From positions 8,995,001-9,059,000 of the forward strand of contig NC_065888.1 in assembly GCF_905147045.1 (NCBI RefSeq): a DNA stretch of 64,000 nucleotides, written 5' to 3'. The notes below the pieces were generated by a model. It had not been told where the DNA came from, made no database searches, and worked only from the letters and a program-made list of their open reading frames with translations. Origin of the DNA: Nymphalis io (taxonomy: Eukaryota > Arthropoda > Insecta > Lepidoptera > Nymphalidae). The position numbers were made by a program, and so were the translations under genes. Positions within the stretch are counted from its first letter, which is position 1, and each line of letters begins with the position of its first letter. Below, piece after piece: positions 30,960-43,668 of the stretch.

Positions 30960-32270
30960 AAAATTTGATATATATACATATATACAAAGTTTAATTCTTG
31001 TTTATTAAAGTAGCTAGCGTATAAGTTTGCAGATCCTATGGTATAATATTCATGTATGACGCAAATTCTTTATATGTTTAAAACTAGGGCACACATAGGC
31101 ACATACAAATTTTGTACACCACATAATTATGATTAGATAAAAACGTTTTTCGTTAAAATAAATTATATAATGTCATCGTAAATAAATTAACCTTATTTCA
31201 AAATATATCAAGCAGATACATAAACATCCGTTTTGATAAAACATTTTTCATTTTTCTCAGATAACTAAACAATATCGTTAATTTATCTATTCGTATAAAA
31301 TATAGATAAAATAAGTTACCTGTCTCATGAATTCTTTGAAGCAAAACTTCTTAGTCAATTCCTATCGTCGTCTTGAGTTCTATTGAAGTAAAATATCAAA
31401 TTGTATAAAAGAAAACGTTTGGCGGAACGAGGAGCGAACAATGTAACATCCACAACAAATAAACGAGGTCACAAAAGAAAAAGTATTCACACATAAAACA
31501 GATTGATATATCATCCTTTACATGGTCCGCCTCTAATCTCAACTAGGCTGAATTATGGTGTAGAAAATATCCTCTCATTCTTTGCATAAGCCATAAATCA
31601 CGCGAACCACCGGAATCCCTCGAGGCATTATGAGAGGGGAAAATAAGCAATAGATATTAAGCAAAATGTGTTAGGACTGAATATTTTTGGCTTTAAGTCT
31701 AAAGATTTTTGGTTTGTATGTTATTATTTGTATGTATGTAAATAATACTAGAAAATTAATTTTAATATAATTCAAATTGTCACATCGATTTAAAAATTTT
31801 CAAGCTTGTAATTAAAACAAACGAATTTGTGAATTTGACACCACAGTTCTGATGATAGTGCTGATTAAAAAAAAAATTTTTTTGTTAATATTTTTAAATA
31901 ATTTGGACAAATAAAAATGTAATAAAACATAAATAGTTTAAAGTAACATAAACAACAGAGCATTTTTTTATTATAACAAAAATATGAATATAATAGTCCA
32001 ATTATAAACACGATGAACAACAACTGATATAACTATTTTATTTTTTTCCTAATAAAATTAACCCTGATGATAAAAAGGTAGGTTGATTGAAAAATAATAT
32101 TCATATTTATTATTGAGCAAATCGAAATAATGTGAACAGTATTAGATATAAAATCAAATAAGAAGGAGCAAATTATTAATATAAGACTTATAGGTGTATT
32201 AAAGCGAATTAAAATAACCCTTATGTTAAATGAAAGCTACGTTTTTAATTAATGTTTCTCGAACCATGAG
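30960..32270. other. Intergenic AT-rich sequence
   Basis: No coding signal. A - strand segment at 31320-31382 has splice-like ends but stops in all three frames. Confidence 0.5.
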
Positions 32271-32623
32271 GTCCTCCAGACTGATTTCGGCCACGGCGGC
32301 CAATCTCAAGAAATATTAACCAACTGCACAGGACATAGTATAACGCACAAGCGCGTGCAAACACAGGTGCACTATCTATTCCCTAACTCTCATAATCCAA
32401 TGGGACGGCAATCCGACACGATCGGAAAGAGTTCAGGCGCAGGACCAACAGCTTTACGTATTTCCTGAGGCATGGAAGTGTACACACTACCAACTTCCAG
32501 ACTCCGGGCTGCTACTGAGAATTTTCGACAGAAAAACCCCATAACTTTTATTTGTCCGACCTGGGATTTGCACCCAGGACCTTCGGGTTTACGGTCTTTT
32601 ATCTAGCCACTAGACCGAAAAGG
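32271..32623 (-). mobile_element. tRNA-derived SINE, family A, copy 3
   Basis: Reverse-complement copy from GTCCTCCAGACTGATTTCGG to the tRNA-like head near 32610. Box B is degenerate. Confidence 0.8.
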
Positions 32624-34259
32624 CTGTTATTTTCGAGCCATAACGTACATAAGGATATCCATATTATTTGTCTTGATGCTAAGAATGACACTTTGAATTG
32701 GTAGATTGAGTAAAGATGAAAAAGAAAACTTAACGTCTCTCTTAAAATAATTTTCAGTAGATTAAGCTTCTCGATGATATATAATCATATATCATCGAAT
32801 ATCTTATAAAATCTCTCTCTTAATATAATATGTCCCTTTTGTGAATTAAAGGATGATGAGAGGGTACAGTGAATCATCTCATTGATCCGGATCATGTAGG
32901 ATATTACGGTTCTAAGAAATTGAGAAGAGATGTTGTTATTGAAAGGATCAAGTACTATCTAATATATAAACATTTAGGTACAATATATTTATAAATTCTT
33001 ATTTATTGTTTCTGAAATAATACAATAATCTATTTTCCCATTGTAAATATAATATTTGTATTCCAATGACAAAGCTAGACGTATTTTGTTATCGTAGCCA
33101 ATAATACAAGTCTATGGAGCTGGTTAAAAATAAATTTTTATTTTTTAAGTTAATTGTTATAAAACGCTCAAAAGGCTAAAGAAAGTGAAATTTTTGTACA
33201 CAAATATACGAATATTATCAAATAAGTTGTGATTTAAAATTAAATTTGATATATTTCAAATTAAATTATGATTATAACGGAATTGATTTTTTAACTTTGT
33301 CAAATTATATTGAGATTTTATAATATACCTAGTCAATAATATTATAATTACTTTAATGATGAACTATGTAGTAATTTCCACTTATTCATTATATAAATTC
33401 ATTTTTATAAACCAATAAAATTATTATAAAATAACTCGAGCATAAAATCTATAAAAAAACCGATATGTTCATCATTATTGACTAAAATAATGTTGAAAAA
33501 ATATTGCGAAATAGCTACAAGAAATTATAAAGAGCATCGCGTGTTTGGTGCAAACGTTTTATCACTTTATTAAAAGCTGATATTGTGAAAGCAAAGTGCT
33601 CGTAGCTAGTAGCGCTTCGTGCAAAAATATTTTTCATTCGTTACCCTAAAGTTCCTATCACATTCTTTGAAATTTCTCTTTTATCAAGGAATCTCTTTAT
33701 GATTTTAAGCGTTTTTCAATTAAACTATTTCAAACGAATGTATCGTTTGAAAATGTTTTATAAAATATCTAATTTTTCTATAGCTCGTAGCTTAATTGTT
33801 GAGTAATTTGAGATATAAAACCGTTAAAATATTTCAATGAGATTCATGATTAAATCATAATTTAACCGTAGAAAATACTTTGATTTGTATTCATATAGTG
33901 TTTGTCGAGCTGGTTTAGGGACTTATTCGTTTGGACTTTTACTTTTTTATTCGCTTGATTCGCGACACAATTTTTCACTTTCTTCTGGGAATACTGTCAG
34001 TTTCGGGCATATACTATCCAATATGTTAGATACTATTACTTATGTTGAATTTTATTAAAGTTATCCACAATTGAATATTGCCATTGGTTTGCGTAATTGT
34101 GAAGTGTCTCTTAGAAATGTATTTTTATCGATAAAAATGTTCTCACAAATAATATGTGTGCTTAAAAATATATTTTCTAAGAAGGAAAGAAACCTTTTAG
34201 TTTTATTACGTGGGTATAATATAGAAGGAAATTTTTTATTAAATTTTTCATCTATACAA

Positions 34260-34440
34260 ATTAATAAAATTGAAGTGTCTGTCAGTGATTTCAAAATAAT
34301 TGCCTCTTTTTATGTTATAAAATCCTTTATAATAATTGCCTCTTTTTATGTTATATGACTAAGTGCCAGTTAATAAAACCATTTTATTTTTTTTCGTCTG
34401 TTCATCTGTCTGTCTATTGTTTTCATATATTCTATATGTT
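34260..34440 (+). repeat. Repeat E copy 1, with internal tandem duplication
   Basis: AATTGAAGTGTCTGTCAG...ATAATTGCCTCTTTTTATGTTA matches AATTGAAGTGTCTCTATG...ATAACTGCCTCTTTTTA at 63890-63935. The unit ATAATTGCCTCTTTTTATG occurs twice, about 34 nt apart, at 34297-34355. Confidence 0.5.
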
Positions 34441-35876
34441 CGGTGTAATCTTTACAAATACAAATAACCTATTTATTGTACGGAGTATTTTAAGGTATAG
34501 GCTTAGTTTAAATTTCATCAAAATTAAGTAAATTATTAAATTTTATAACAACTTACAGTTCACGTACGTATTTTTGTAACAAAAATACTTACTTTTTAAA
34601 TGTCCGTATTAATAAATACGGAAATTTCAAAGCAAGGATTTTTCCAACGGTACGAACAAATACGTAGCAGTCTAGCCACTAGACTACTGCTGCTTTCTAA
34701 TGTTTTATTGAAATGAGCATTATTACAAGAAAATAATAATTTTCATAAATTAAAATGGCAGCTTTTGAAGGATTTTCATTCCAAAAACTGATTTTTAACG
34801 CTAGCAAAGGTGCGAGTTCAGTTAGTATCCAATAAAATATAGTTAATTACTGGAGTATTTTATTTAAAAAAGAAAAACAATGAAACGATTTTGGCAAAAT
34901 TATTAACTCTTTTCATTTAAATTCAAAGCAATTTAGTACAGTGATATCATAATCAATACGAGAATAGAATTAATTCAATAAATAATTTCTTAATAATAAG
35001 CTTCAGTACCCATTTTTCATAAAATCTCTAACATCAACATGACATGCGATCATGCACATATTTTTCATTCAATCGCGTATAAATAAGGCTAAGGTGAACA
35101 TAAAAGTGTACGCTGCGAACAGATTCTTTGCATCCCCGAGGATTTGTATCTCGTCTCCCCGCAGCGAGAGACGTGTTTTGAATAACCGTTTCTATCTAAA
35201 GAATTTCGTATACACTACCTGGGAAACTCTATTTGAAGATTTGCTATGCGTGATCTACATAAAGGAGTTTAATATCTCGCAAAGATTATCAATAAATATC
35301 ACTTTCGTGAACGCTTAACAAACTATGTTCGTAATAATTTATATAAAGATAATATTACGTCTTACGGAACCACACGAGTGGACAGAGAATACGAGGTTAT
35401 GAAAGGTTACTGAAGAAAATAAATTGGGGTTGATATATTATCCCTATGGAGTCGCACACGGAATGAGACACATTGAAATATGATTGCTGAAAGCTACCAA
35501 ATCCAAGGCGAGATAAATAATTTTCGCGAGTAAATATCAGCTCTACGGCAACGTTCGTTTATATGTCTTCGTTTTATTTTAAGTAATAAAATGTAGTATT
35601 TACACTTATTTTATTTTATATAGTATTTATAAGTAGTAATTTAATTTAATTTTTTCATCTAAATTAAATTGGTGATACCACAAAAACAAAAAACAAAAAT
35701 TTAGTTTGCTATATCTAAATAAGAAAGGATTTTATAACAATAACGTTAAATCCAACTTCATACAGAACTGCAGCCCGACCGAGCTTTTGTTAGTAGGAAG
35801 TTCGATAACAACCACCAAAATATGGAATTAAAAATTCCAGTAGGAACTATTCGTTACTCTTTTTCCTCATAATAAT

Positions 35877-35924
35877 GAGCTTTCGAACTTTGTGGACTTC
35901 CACGTCCACAAAGTTCGAAAGCTC
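35877..35924. repeat. Perfect 21-bp inverted repeat, 6-nt loop
   Basis: Arm 35877-35897 (GAGCTTTCGAACTTTGTGGA plus C) is the exact reverse complement of 35904-35924; the loop is TTCCAC. AAGCTC is repeated just after. Confidence 0.9.
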
Positions 35925-36180
35925 AAGCTCAAGCGATGATCACATAAAACAAAGCGATAGAAAGCCTTATAAAAAATATTTGAACTTACTTATAGTCTGA
36001 TTATATCTGACAGAGGATGCAGTGGATATAATACGGATATGATATTACTAGAAATCAAGATAGAAATAAGTTTTTAAAAAGAGATAAATCAAAATAACAA
36101 TACAACAATAAAGTAAACATATATCGACACGTACAATTTACAAACAAAAATAGAACAAAGGAATCAAAACTTAGCAACTG

Positions 36181-36345
36181 AAATATTATTTATTAGATAT
36201 CCGCAACAATCGAGAGTCCAAGCAGAGGTGTCTTAAAGCCAGCCTGGCCGGCCGATGAGCTCGGCAGGGCCAGTCCACACTATGATGATCATCACGTGAT
36301 CAAGTCGCGCCGCTAGGCCACGCCCCGTCGGAAGACATTCCTAAC
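36181..36345. other. GC-rich segment of unknown nature
   Basis: Sharp jump in GC: CAGCCTGGCCGGCCGATGAG, then GTCGCGCCGCTAGGCCACGC. The - strand contains TGGCCTAGCGG, a fair pol III box A, but no box B follows. Could be a repeat 5' end or a regulatory element. Confidence 0.25.
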
Positions 36346-36504
36346 AATATCATAATACGTCGTACCTGTATTATATTACTAATTAAAAACATCGAAACGA
36401 TATAAATCTTTCATAATAAAATGGATAAATATACAGTCGATATTATAGAACAAAAAAGAATCATATCCCCCATTGTTCCGTATAAAATATGAGGGTACAA
36501 TAAA

Positions 36505-36860
36505 CTCACCTACTCAAAAGGACTGTCCAGTAAACACGAAATTAAAATTATGTGCGCTTAGAATGAGCCATACAACAACAATATTGCGATTTGTGACAGC
36601 GATCCCTGAAAATCGGAGTCCGTGACGATAAATCGTTTAATTCCACCCCGGTGACTCGACCGATTGCGAGGGGTCAGGCCACCATTACAATTTACTGCGA
36701 TCCAGTCTCGATATGTACCTGCTGTGACAACAATTGTGTAGTTCGGAACGCCATCCGTTGGACGTCCGATCGCTGATAAGTATGTAGAGCGTCTTCAAAC
36801 ACGAGTATTGATCTTACACGAACAACTTTGACATCGTTTGAGTGAATTCACAGCATACAT
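36505..36860 (-). promoter_or_regulatory. GC-richer island, possible - strand promoter and 5' exon
   Basis: About 300 nt of higher GC between AT-rich flanks. Read on the - strand it ends at GAGTAG|GTGAGT, a good donor. One - strand frame is open for about 50 codons, but the only ATG near the end gives a seven-codon ORF. A non-coding first exon is possible. Confidence 0.25.
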
Positions 36861-37869
36861 AGGCAGATATATATTTCAATGCAATCGATTTATGTAATGA
36901 TCTTTAAAAAATTAATGATAAATAATTCGTTAACTAGAATACGTGTTGGCTTATCAAACTTATGTTTTAATTATTACAAAAGAAACTAAGCATAAAATTG
37001 TATTTTCTTTCGTATTTGTTCACGTTCGCGAATAAAATGCAGATTTTATTATTAGCAATTTAAATATATGTTAATAGGCTCTTCCATCTATACCTGTTAA
37101 AGGCCTCGAAGCAAAGATTATTTTGCTTGAGTTATTATGCGTAAAACTCTGAAAATCCTCCGGATGCAAGATATTTCAAAGCTTTTAAATGTAAAATTAC
37201 AAAGGGATACTAATTAATATATAAAGCCGGTAAAAGCCATAATTTATCGTGATTAACAATATATTAAATATTAATAATTAATTCTACATGATATAGATAC
37301 ATAGAGAGGTTTTTTCATATTTATACGTCATTTTGATAAATAGAATAGTTAAAATTTCAATATGAAATTGAACAATTTACTTGTTTTACTCGTGTTGCAA
37401 TATATCGTATATGATCCTGTCGTAATATCGATGATAAGCTCACGTTTGCATACTTTGTAGCCTCTATTAATCATTATATGGGTTAAATTATTTATTCTTA
37501 TACAAAATTAATATCTTTTGAAATATTTACTGAAATTTTATTTAATTTTATACTCCGACAACATCTCATTAGTTATTTTACCGCTAATGATCAATGTTTT
37601 GTGAAGGTGTGTTATATCAGTGAGACAATAATTTTACAGGTAATTTTAAGATGGTATTGGCAGCGCGTTGACGTTGATATTTATATTTATTTATGTTTAT
37701 ATTCAAGCTACCTAACTAAAAGGGAAAACATTATAAAACTGTCATCATGTTTTTATTTATGGATGGGAGTGTTAGACTATTAGTAAGTGACGGATGAAAA
37801 GCGAATGCAATTTATCGAGATGAAAACGTTGGATGTGAAAGGACGTGAATGTATAGAATACGAAACATT

Positions 37870-37950
37870 TTTATATGTTTATTTTGCGAGGAAACGAGCA
37901 TACGGGTCACCTGCTTTTAAGTGATTAACGTTATCGAACGAACGAAAGAT
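37870..37950 (+). repeat. Lepidopteran repeat fragment
   Basis: GAGGAAACGAGCATACGGGT followed by CACCTGCTTTTAAGTGATTA, a phrase typical of a widespread lepidopteran repeat as I recall it. Confidence 0.4.
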
Positions 37951-38194
37951 TTTTTTTAAAGTCGCTCCCGTGACAGACAGGTTGAAATGAAACAGATAAT
38001 CTTATACGGCCATATAATGTTTAGGAATGATACAATATAAGTCAAGAGGAGGATGAGACATGAAACACATGTTTATAGTAAGAAAGACCAAAAGGTAATG
38101 AATGGAATTTGTGAGTCAATTAGTCTTGTACTAGAAATATAAATTAATGTTATAAATACACAGTAGATATATTAATATTTAACAATAATTAACT

Positions 38195-38580
38195 GCCTCG
38201 TTGGTCTAGTGGCTTGATGTAAGGCCGTAGACCCGGAGGTCCTGGGTTCAATTCCAAGGTCGGCCCAATATAAAGTTATTGGGTTTTTCTGTCAGAAAAT
38301 TCTCAGTAGCAGCCCGGAGTCTGGAAGTTGGCAGTGTGTGTACACTCCCGAGCCTCGGAAAGCACGTAAAGCCGTTGGTCCTGCGCCTAAACTATTTCCG
38401 GTCGTGTTGGATTGCCGTCCCATCGGATTATGAGAATAAGGGAATAGAGAGTGCACCTGTGTGTGTGCACACACTTGTGCACTATAATATCTCCTGCGTA
38501 GTTGGCTAATCTCTTTTAAGATTGGCCGCCGTGGTCGGTTCGAAAAGCGAAATCGATTTGAAGGACATTATTATTATTAT
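38195..38580 (+). mobile_element. tRNA-derived SINE, family A, copy 2
   Basis: Full-length-looking copy: box A 'TTGGTCTAGTGGC', box B 'GGTTCAATTCC', the same body as 12503-12867, ending in a short (ATT)n run. Confidence 0.87.
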
Positions 38581-39620
38581 GTTAATAGTTCCGTACTTAG
38601 TATGTTTTACTTTTCTTATATATTCATACATCAAAAAATAAAATATATCACTTATTTCCTTACCATTTATTAAAAAACGAGGGAAATGTCATTCAAAAGG
38701 TACATATATGTGCAGTAAACCGAGTTGGTCTATCGTTAAAAATAACGGTGGTAATTACGATACTGAATTACTACAATACGTCAATGCGACGAATTACACA
38801 GTACAATACTTTTTTAATTATTTAATAATAATGAGTTACTTTTTAGTTTTCGAATATTTATTTTAGTTCAAACAAATTTTAATTTAATAATAAGCATGTT
38901 TTATTTATTTAATTATCGGTTTTACGTACTTGAATTATGATTTCATATCCGAGCTGTTGTATATCAACTAATGATATGTTTATGTTAAATAAACATACAT
39001 ATGATATCAAAGAGGTGACACTGACGTCTTATTAGAACTTAGCGTGTATTAATATCTCACAAGAAGATGTCGGACTAAGGCCTTAGAGAATCCACTATTA
39101 TCTCGTTCTCCCCATTGCCCATTAAATATAAATATTAAATTTACATTCAGCAACTTGAGCTACCTACTGTTTTGTTCAACTATTTTATATTATATATGTG
39201 CCTGTAACATTGTAGTTACCCTTACACCCTTATTCTTTGGGGGTTTGAGTAACTTTTAATATATTGTTTTGAATATAATGATCACCATCTTACTATACTT
39301 TATAGATAAAATTACATCTGCATATATAAATGTCGTGTATAATTTTTCGTATAAGCTTCGTGTTCAGACCAATGGTATAGAAGTCGTAGAATTTCACATA
39401 ATACTTGATGTGATACAGATTGTTGTGAATGTATTATGTGAAATATGATATAATATTTCACCAATATACAGTTAGGTTAAAGTACCTTTATACATCTGCC
39501 ACTAGAATGAAATATTTAAGTGAACAATGTTACGTCTTATCCATCACAAATATTATATATATAATATAGCGTGATATGTAATCATCTTAAAGTGCTTAAA
39601 TTTGTATAAAAAGATTAAGA
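38581..39620. other. Intergenic AT-rich sequence
   Basis: No supported gene. On the - strand 39056-39130 shows a donor-like GTGAGA after a short ORF that closes with a stop; probably repeat-derived. Confidence 0.45.
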
Positions 39621-39624
39621 CCAA

Positions 39625-39900
39625 ATCAAAACAAAAAAAATCAAAGTCCAAGTAGATATCGATGGATATAAATTACTTAAAATGTATAAATACTTAAATT
39701 AGTACTTATAAATACAATGTTGCCAGTTTCACAGCCAGATCTGGCATCTTAGTTTAGTTCACAATGTTACAAGAACTTTGCCTAAGTCGTATTTAACTTG
39801 TGTGAACACAGCCTGTGTCATAACCGCATACCAACAAATTTTGACAGTGTATTCTTAACTACAACTTCAACTGACAGTGTTGTATAAACAGGGTTAAGAA
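39625..39900 (-). repeat. LINE 3'-end-like fragment
   Basis: Reads on - as GATGCCAGATCTGGCTGTGA and TATGACACAGGCTGTGTTC, followed by a degenerate (TTTGAT)-like tail near 39630, similar in layout to 489-660. Confidence 0.4.
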
Positions 39901-40096
39901 TTAAACTTGCTTTTGAAATGATTGTTACGAAATACGATAAATTAATAATTAATAATTTTTCAAATAATATATTTTAGACACAAAGACAGAACTTGTTTTT
40001 TTTTAGTAAGCATTGTTTCAAAAATAATAAATTTAACTTGTCTTGTATGAAAAACGACTTTAGCTTACTTTTAGTGAAAACGTTTCTTAGACTTAC

Positions 40097-40171
40097 CTTT
40101 AAATTAGGAATTATGGACACTAATCTCACTTCATGTAGTAGGCACAATTCTTCATTGAGGTCTGAAACTGC
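40097..40171 (-). CDS. Putative coding exon of an unrecognised gene (X2)
   Basis: On the - strand TTACTTTCAG precedes 25 open codons (AVSDLNEELCLLHEV...IIPNLK), then AAAG|GTAAGT. Splice sites are close to consensus and the composition is protein-like. Phase 0 at both ends. It does not join X1 directly in frame: X1 leaves two bases, and that phase meets a stop in X2. Either a small exon is missing, X1 uses another donor, or the gene is damaged. Confidence 0.5.
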
Positions 40172-40446
40172 CTGAAAGTAATATTGTTTTACAATTATTA
40201 CCGGTGCTCTGTTTTCTAAAAACATTAATATTTATAAAAAGAATATAAAAGTACAAGACTATTCAAACAAGAGAAACAACAAACATGTATGTTGGTTAAT
40301 TTAGCGACCATTTCTTGTCGGTTCTGTCAACATTGCCATTAGTTAAGCTAATAAATTGCAATGTATGTTTGTATTCAACTTATAATGTAAATATAAAATC
40401 GTTTTTAATCAATCATAATGTCTATTCGCTATTTTTATCAACTTAC

Positions 40447-40621
40447 AGTCTTTGTGTGTTTGGCTGTGGTATCATTACTCCCCAAGAAAATAATCCGATA
40501 GTATTAGTTGGCTGAATGTTGAATGGTTTTGTTTCATACAATGGCTGTTGTGAATTTGTTAAGCTTTTTAAAGAAATCAAACCCACTTCTTGTTGGGGAT
40601 AGCGTGTCAAGCGTCGCGTGT
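40447..40621 (-). CDS. Putative coding exon of an unrecognised gene (X1)
   Basis: 175 nt on the - strand between AAATTTAG and ACT|GTAAGT. Reads TRRLTRYPQQEVGLISLKSL, then TNSQQPLYETKPFNIQP and GLFSWGVMIPQPNTQR. No domain recognised, no transmembrane segment. Its first two bases complete the codon left by X0 (G + AC = Asp), so X0 and X1 very likely belong to one transcript. Confidence 0.6.
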
Positions 40622-41619
40622 CTAAATTTAAATATAACAATATTATTATTATAATGCTACGGCTTAATAATATTTTAAAATTAAATAAAAGCGCTAAAAT
40701 AAATGAAGTTTTTAAAATCTATTATTATTTAACATTTTAATTATAAGTCATAACAAAGTAATTTTATAAGCAAATGTATGCCATATTTATTAATTCATCG
40801 ACGTCAATTATGGTCGGGTATTTGATCTCAACCAAATATACCCAGACCTTCACGTTGCGTGAATGATTAGATTTACATATTAAAATTTTATAACACAGTT
40901 GCAATGTGAATAACTGAAAGCGTACATCTTTATTTGGGTAGTTAAAGTCTTAATTTAGTAACTGCTGGACTACTAGTGGAATTAAATCAACTGTTGTTAG
41001 TTTATTTGTTGATATGAGTTATTATGTTTATAAATACTTGTAAAATAATTAATGCCTTTCATTGAATGTTATAATTATTTAGTTACACACACACATACAT
41101 GTTACACTCAGTATAAATATATTTAATGAATTGATATTATTATAAATATGAAATTGAAAATTATAAAAGGTGAAATAAGTATTTTATCCCGTACTATTTT
41201 TTAAGCAATTATAGATATACATTCGCGAACCGATTCATTCGTATTTATGTATTCGTATCGTATTCGTATCGTGAACCACACTCCGCGTAATCATTTTTAA
41301 AGATAAAATAAAAAGAAATACTGTGTTTCATTGATATATACGTATATGATGTCGCTTATTTTTCTGTAGACGTTTTAGAGATTTTCAAATTTCTTATATA
41401 TTTTTTTCTTCCACTATGTTGATATATTAAGATATATCTCAAAGAATGTTTAATATATATGTACGTAAAATATGTCTGTCTTCAAACTATAAACTAAAAT
41501 AATAAAGAATCTCGATTTCAATTATAATTTTTAATATATCATGAGTATATTAAAATGGTACGCTAGAATATCGATCGAATTTTACCATGTAATAAATTTT
41601 AATAGAACGTCGGTTGAAG

Positions 41620-42180
41620 GAATCAGTACAAGCCCGTCGGGATAGGTACACTTAATTAGCGTTTAACAGTTATTCTAGTGATAAGAAATTATGGTTCTTA
41701 TTGCTGAGTAATTACAGATACAAATAACATAACAAGATTTAGTTATTCTGGTTGATTTTAAGTACTATATTTTTAGAATGGCATAAAAGTATATTGTTCG
41801 CCTGATTGTAAATGTAATTTGTCTGGTACTGCAACTAATATAAACTACTCCTTGTATGATTAATGTGCCGCCAATAATGAAATCTGAGTTTTTTTGTTCC
41901 TCGTGCCTGTAATTATTGAAATACAACAACACAAAATATTAATAGTTGGAGTAAAAAAACTGATTGACGGGACAGGACCATAAGGTGGTACCGATCAAAT
42001 ATTAGTATGCATTTTGTTAAGTTTTCTAGAATTATTAATATTAGTAACTAATAATATTCGCATCCACCCATTTCCAATAGTAATGGGTTAACCTCAACAA
42101 AGGCCCGACTAAAATCATGGCATTATTGATGAAGCATCACTATGCATGCATATCCATTAGCGGTTAGACGTTACGAACGC
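41620..42180. other. Intron or intergenic with family C fragments
   Basis: ACAAGCCCGTCGGGATAGGT at 41628-41650 is a family C scrap. Nothing else supported between X1 and X0. Confidence 0.4.
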
Positions 42181-42190
42181 TAATACTTAC

Positions 42191-42253
42191 CATACTTGAT
42201 TGTGGTTTCCAGGCAAAGCCATGACTTAATAAAATCGCTTATATCCTTAATAG
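42191..42253 (-). CDS. Putative coding exon of an unrecognised gene (X0)
   Basis: 63 nt on the - strand between ACTATTTCAG and TATG|GTAAGT, open in one frame as IKDISDFIKSWLCLETTIKY. Enters with two bases of a codon and leaves one, in phase with X1 downstream. The 1.57-kb gap between them is AT-rich intron. Upstream exons are not securely identified; 50534-50614 is one candidate. Confidence 0.55.
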
Positions 42254-43054
42254 CTGAAATAGTACTCAGGTCAATACAAATTAACACTATAAACACCGCC
42301 AAAAGATAAGGTTAGGATAAGGATGATAGATGGAGAATTATGAGGAAAACTCTCAAAATAATCATTTCGCTTGTTTTTAAGAGTATTTTAAAAACATAGT
42401 TCGGTTTAGGTTTTCTATTTTTATACTACGCTACATTGACGATTTTGAGGACAATGCCATTTAAATGTATACAAACCTAGGAGATTAATCAATCGTTTGT
42501 ATATTATTCACGTTCTTCGGGGATTATGAATCGATTTCTCGATAAGAGTAACATTCAAATTTGAAGAAAAAATATCATCCTAAGCACTGAAATAAAGGTG
42601 AAAAATTGGGAGATTCATTCGACTGTCTTATTTCAGAAACAAATTTCTACCTCTAATTCGGGTTCTATATACTATAATTTTAAATAAAAAAATAATGATG
42701 TTACAAAAATAAAATCTGTTTTTTTTTATTTTAGTTTGAAATGGAATTAAACTAAGAATTAAACAATATCTATATATATATGAAATATATAATATAATTA
42801 AAACATATTATAAATTTTACTGAAACCAAATTATAATCATCATTATTATAATTATAATAAAGTCTAAGAAACCTTCTTGGGCGAGGATTATTTGCGTACG
42901 GATTACTTCCCAAAGTTTCATAACAATCCAATATGTTGAGGATAAACGTACACATATATCTGTAATATTGCAGTTTGCTTCAACTGTTCTAATTAATAAT
43001 AAAATCGTAATATTTGACTATAAATTCTTGGATGGTAATAATAACCTCTTAAGG

Positions 43055-43172
43055 TTTAAGAGAGCAAACTCAAAAGCGTTCGAAGACGAAAATTAATTTC
43101 ACGGCCAGTGACTGCGCTTCAGAACTCATCTCGATAGTACATTCTACGAGAGGGAACATTAATCATCACTAG
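43055..43172 (-). repeat. Duplicated block U, copy 1
   Basis: Read on -, GTGATGATTAATGTT...ATGAGTTCTGAAGC...GTGAAATTAA aligns with 63672-63790 on +. Both contain an 18-codon gap-free ORF start, but substitutions fall at all codon positions. Confidence 0.55.
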
Positions 43173-43434
43173 TAGAAATTGAACTATTTTTCTTTCTTTA
43201 ATGTTCTGAATGAATTGAAACAAAAACAAATCGTTTCTCCTACATTTTTATCGATAAAATATTAACGGAAAACTTATTGTTCTAAAATATTAAACTTTAG
43301 GTCGTTGATTATTATTATATACCATTAATTAAACATAATAATTTAATATTAACAATGTAAAAAGACCAAGCAATTATCTTCATATTAATTTGACATCAGA
43401 TATCGTGAATTAATAGAACTTAATCGACATACAG

Positions 43435-43500
43435 TTGAAATTTTCTTCAGAACTTTTTAATAAGTCTTGAGACGAGCGACGTAATCTCTCTCCTTTTATC
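43435..43500 (+). repeat. Duplicated block P, copy 1
   Basis: AAATTTTCTTCAGAACTTTT shared with 55857-55925; flanks diverged. Confidence 0.45.
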
Positions 43501-43668
43501 GGCTACTATACAACATTTTCTTATATAACTAATATTTTTATAAAATCGTTGTTCTTTAATTACTAAGCAAACTAAAATATTTAATCTAAAAAATGCAATA
43601 AAAAGTATTACTATTGTTGGCCAAGGCATTGGAATCCTTAAGACACTTAAGCACTGATTATGACATAA

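Larger units (their letters stand above)
32624..36170. other. Intergenic, with decayed repeats
   Basis: Holds a 12-bp perfect hairpin at 32771-32798, a repeat end at 34260-34440 (shared with 63885-64000) and the 21-bp hairpin at 35877-35924. No convincing exon. Confidence 0.55.

Noticed and set aside
31320..31382. - strand exon with TTCAATAG acceptor and CAG|GTAACT donor
   Set aside because: Stops in all three frames; could only be non-coding and has no other support.
34640..34695. tRNA-like or SINE head on - strand (GTCTAGTGGCTAGACTGC)
   Set aside because: Short self-complementary run only; no box B and no SINE body next to it.
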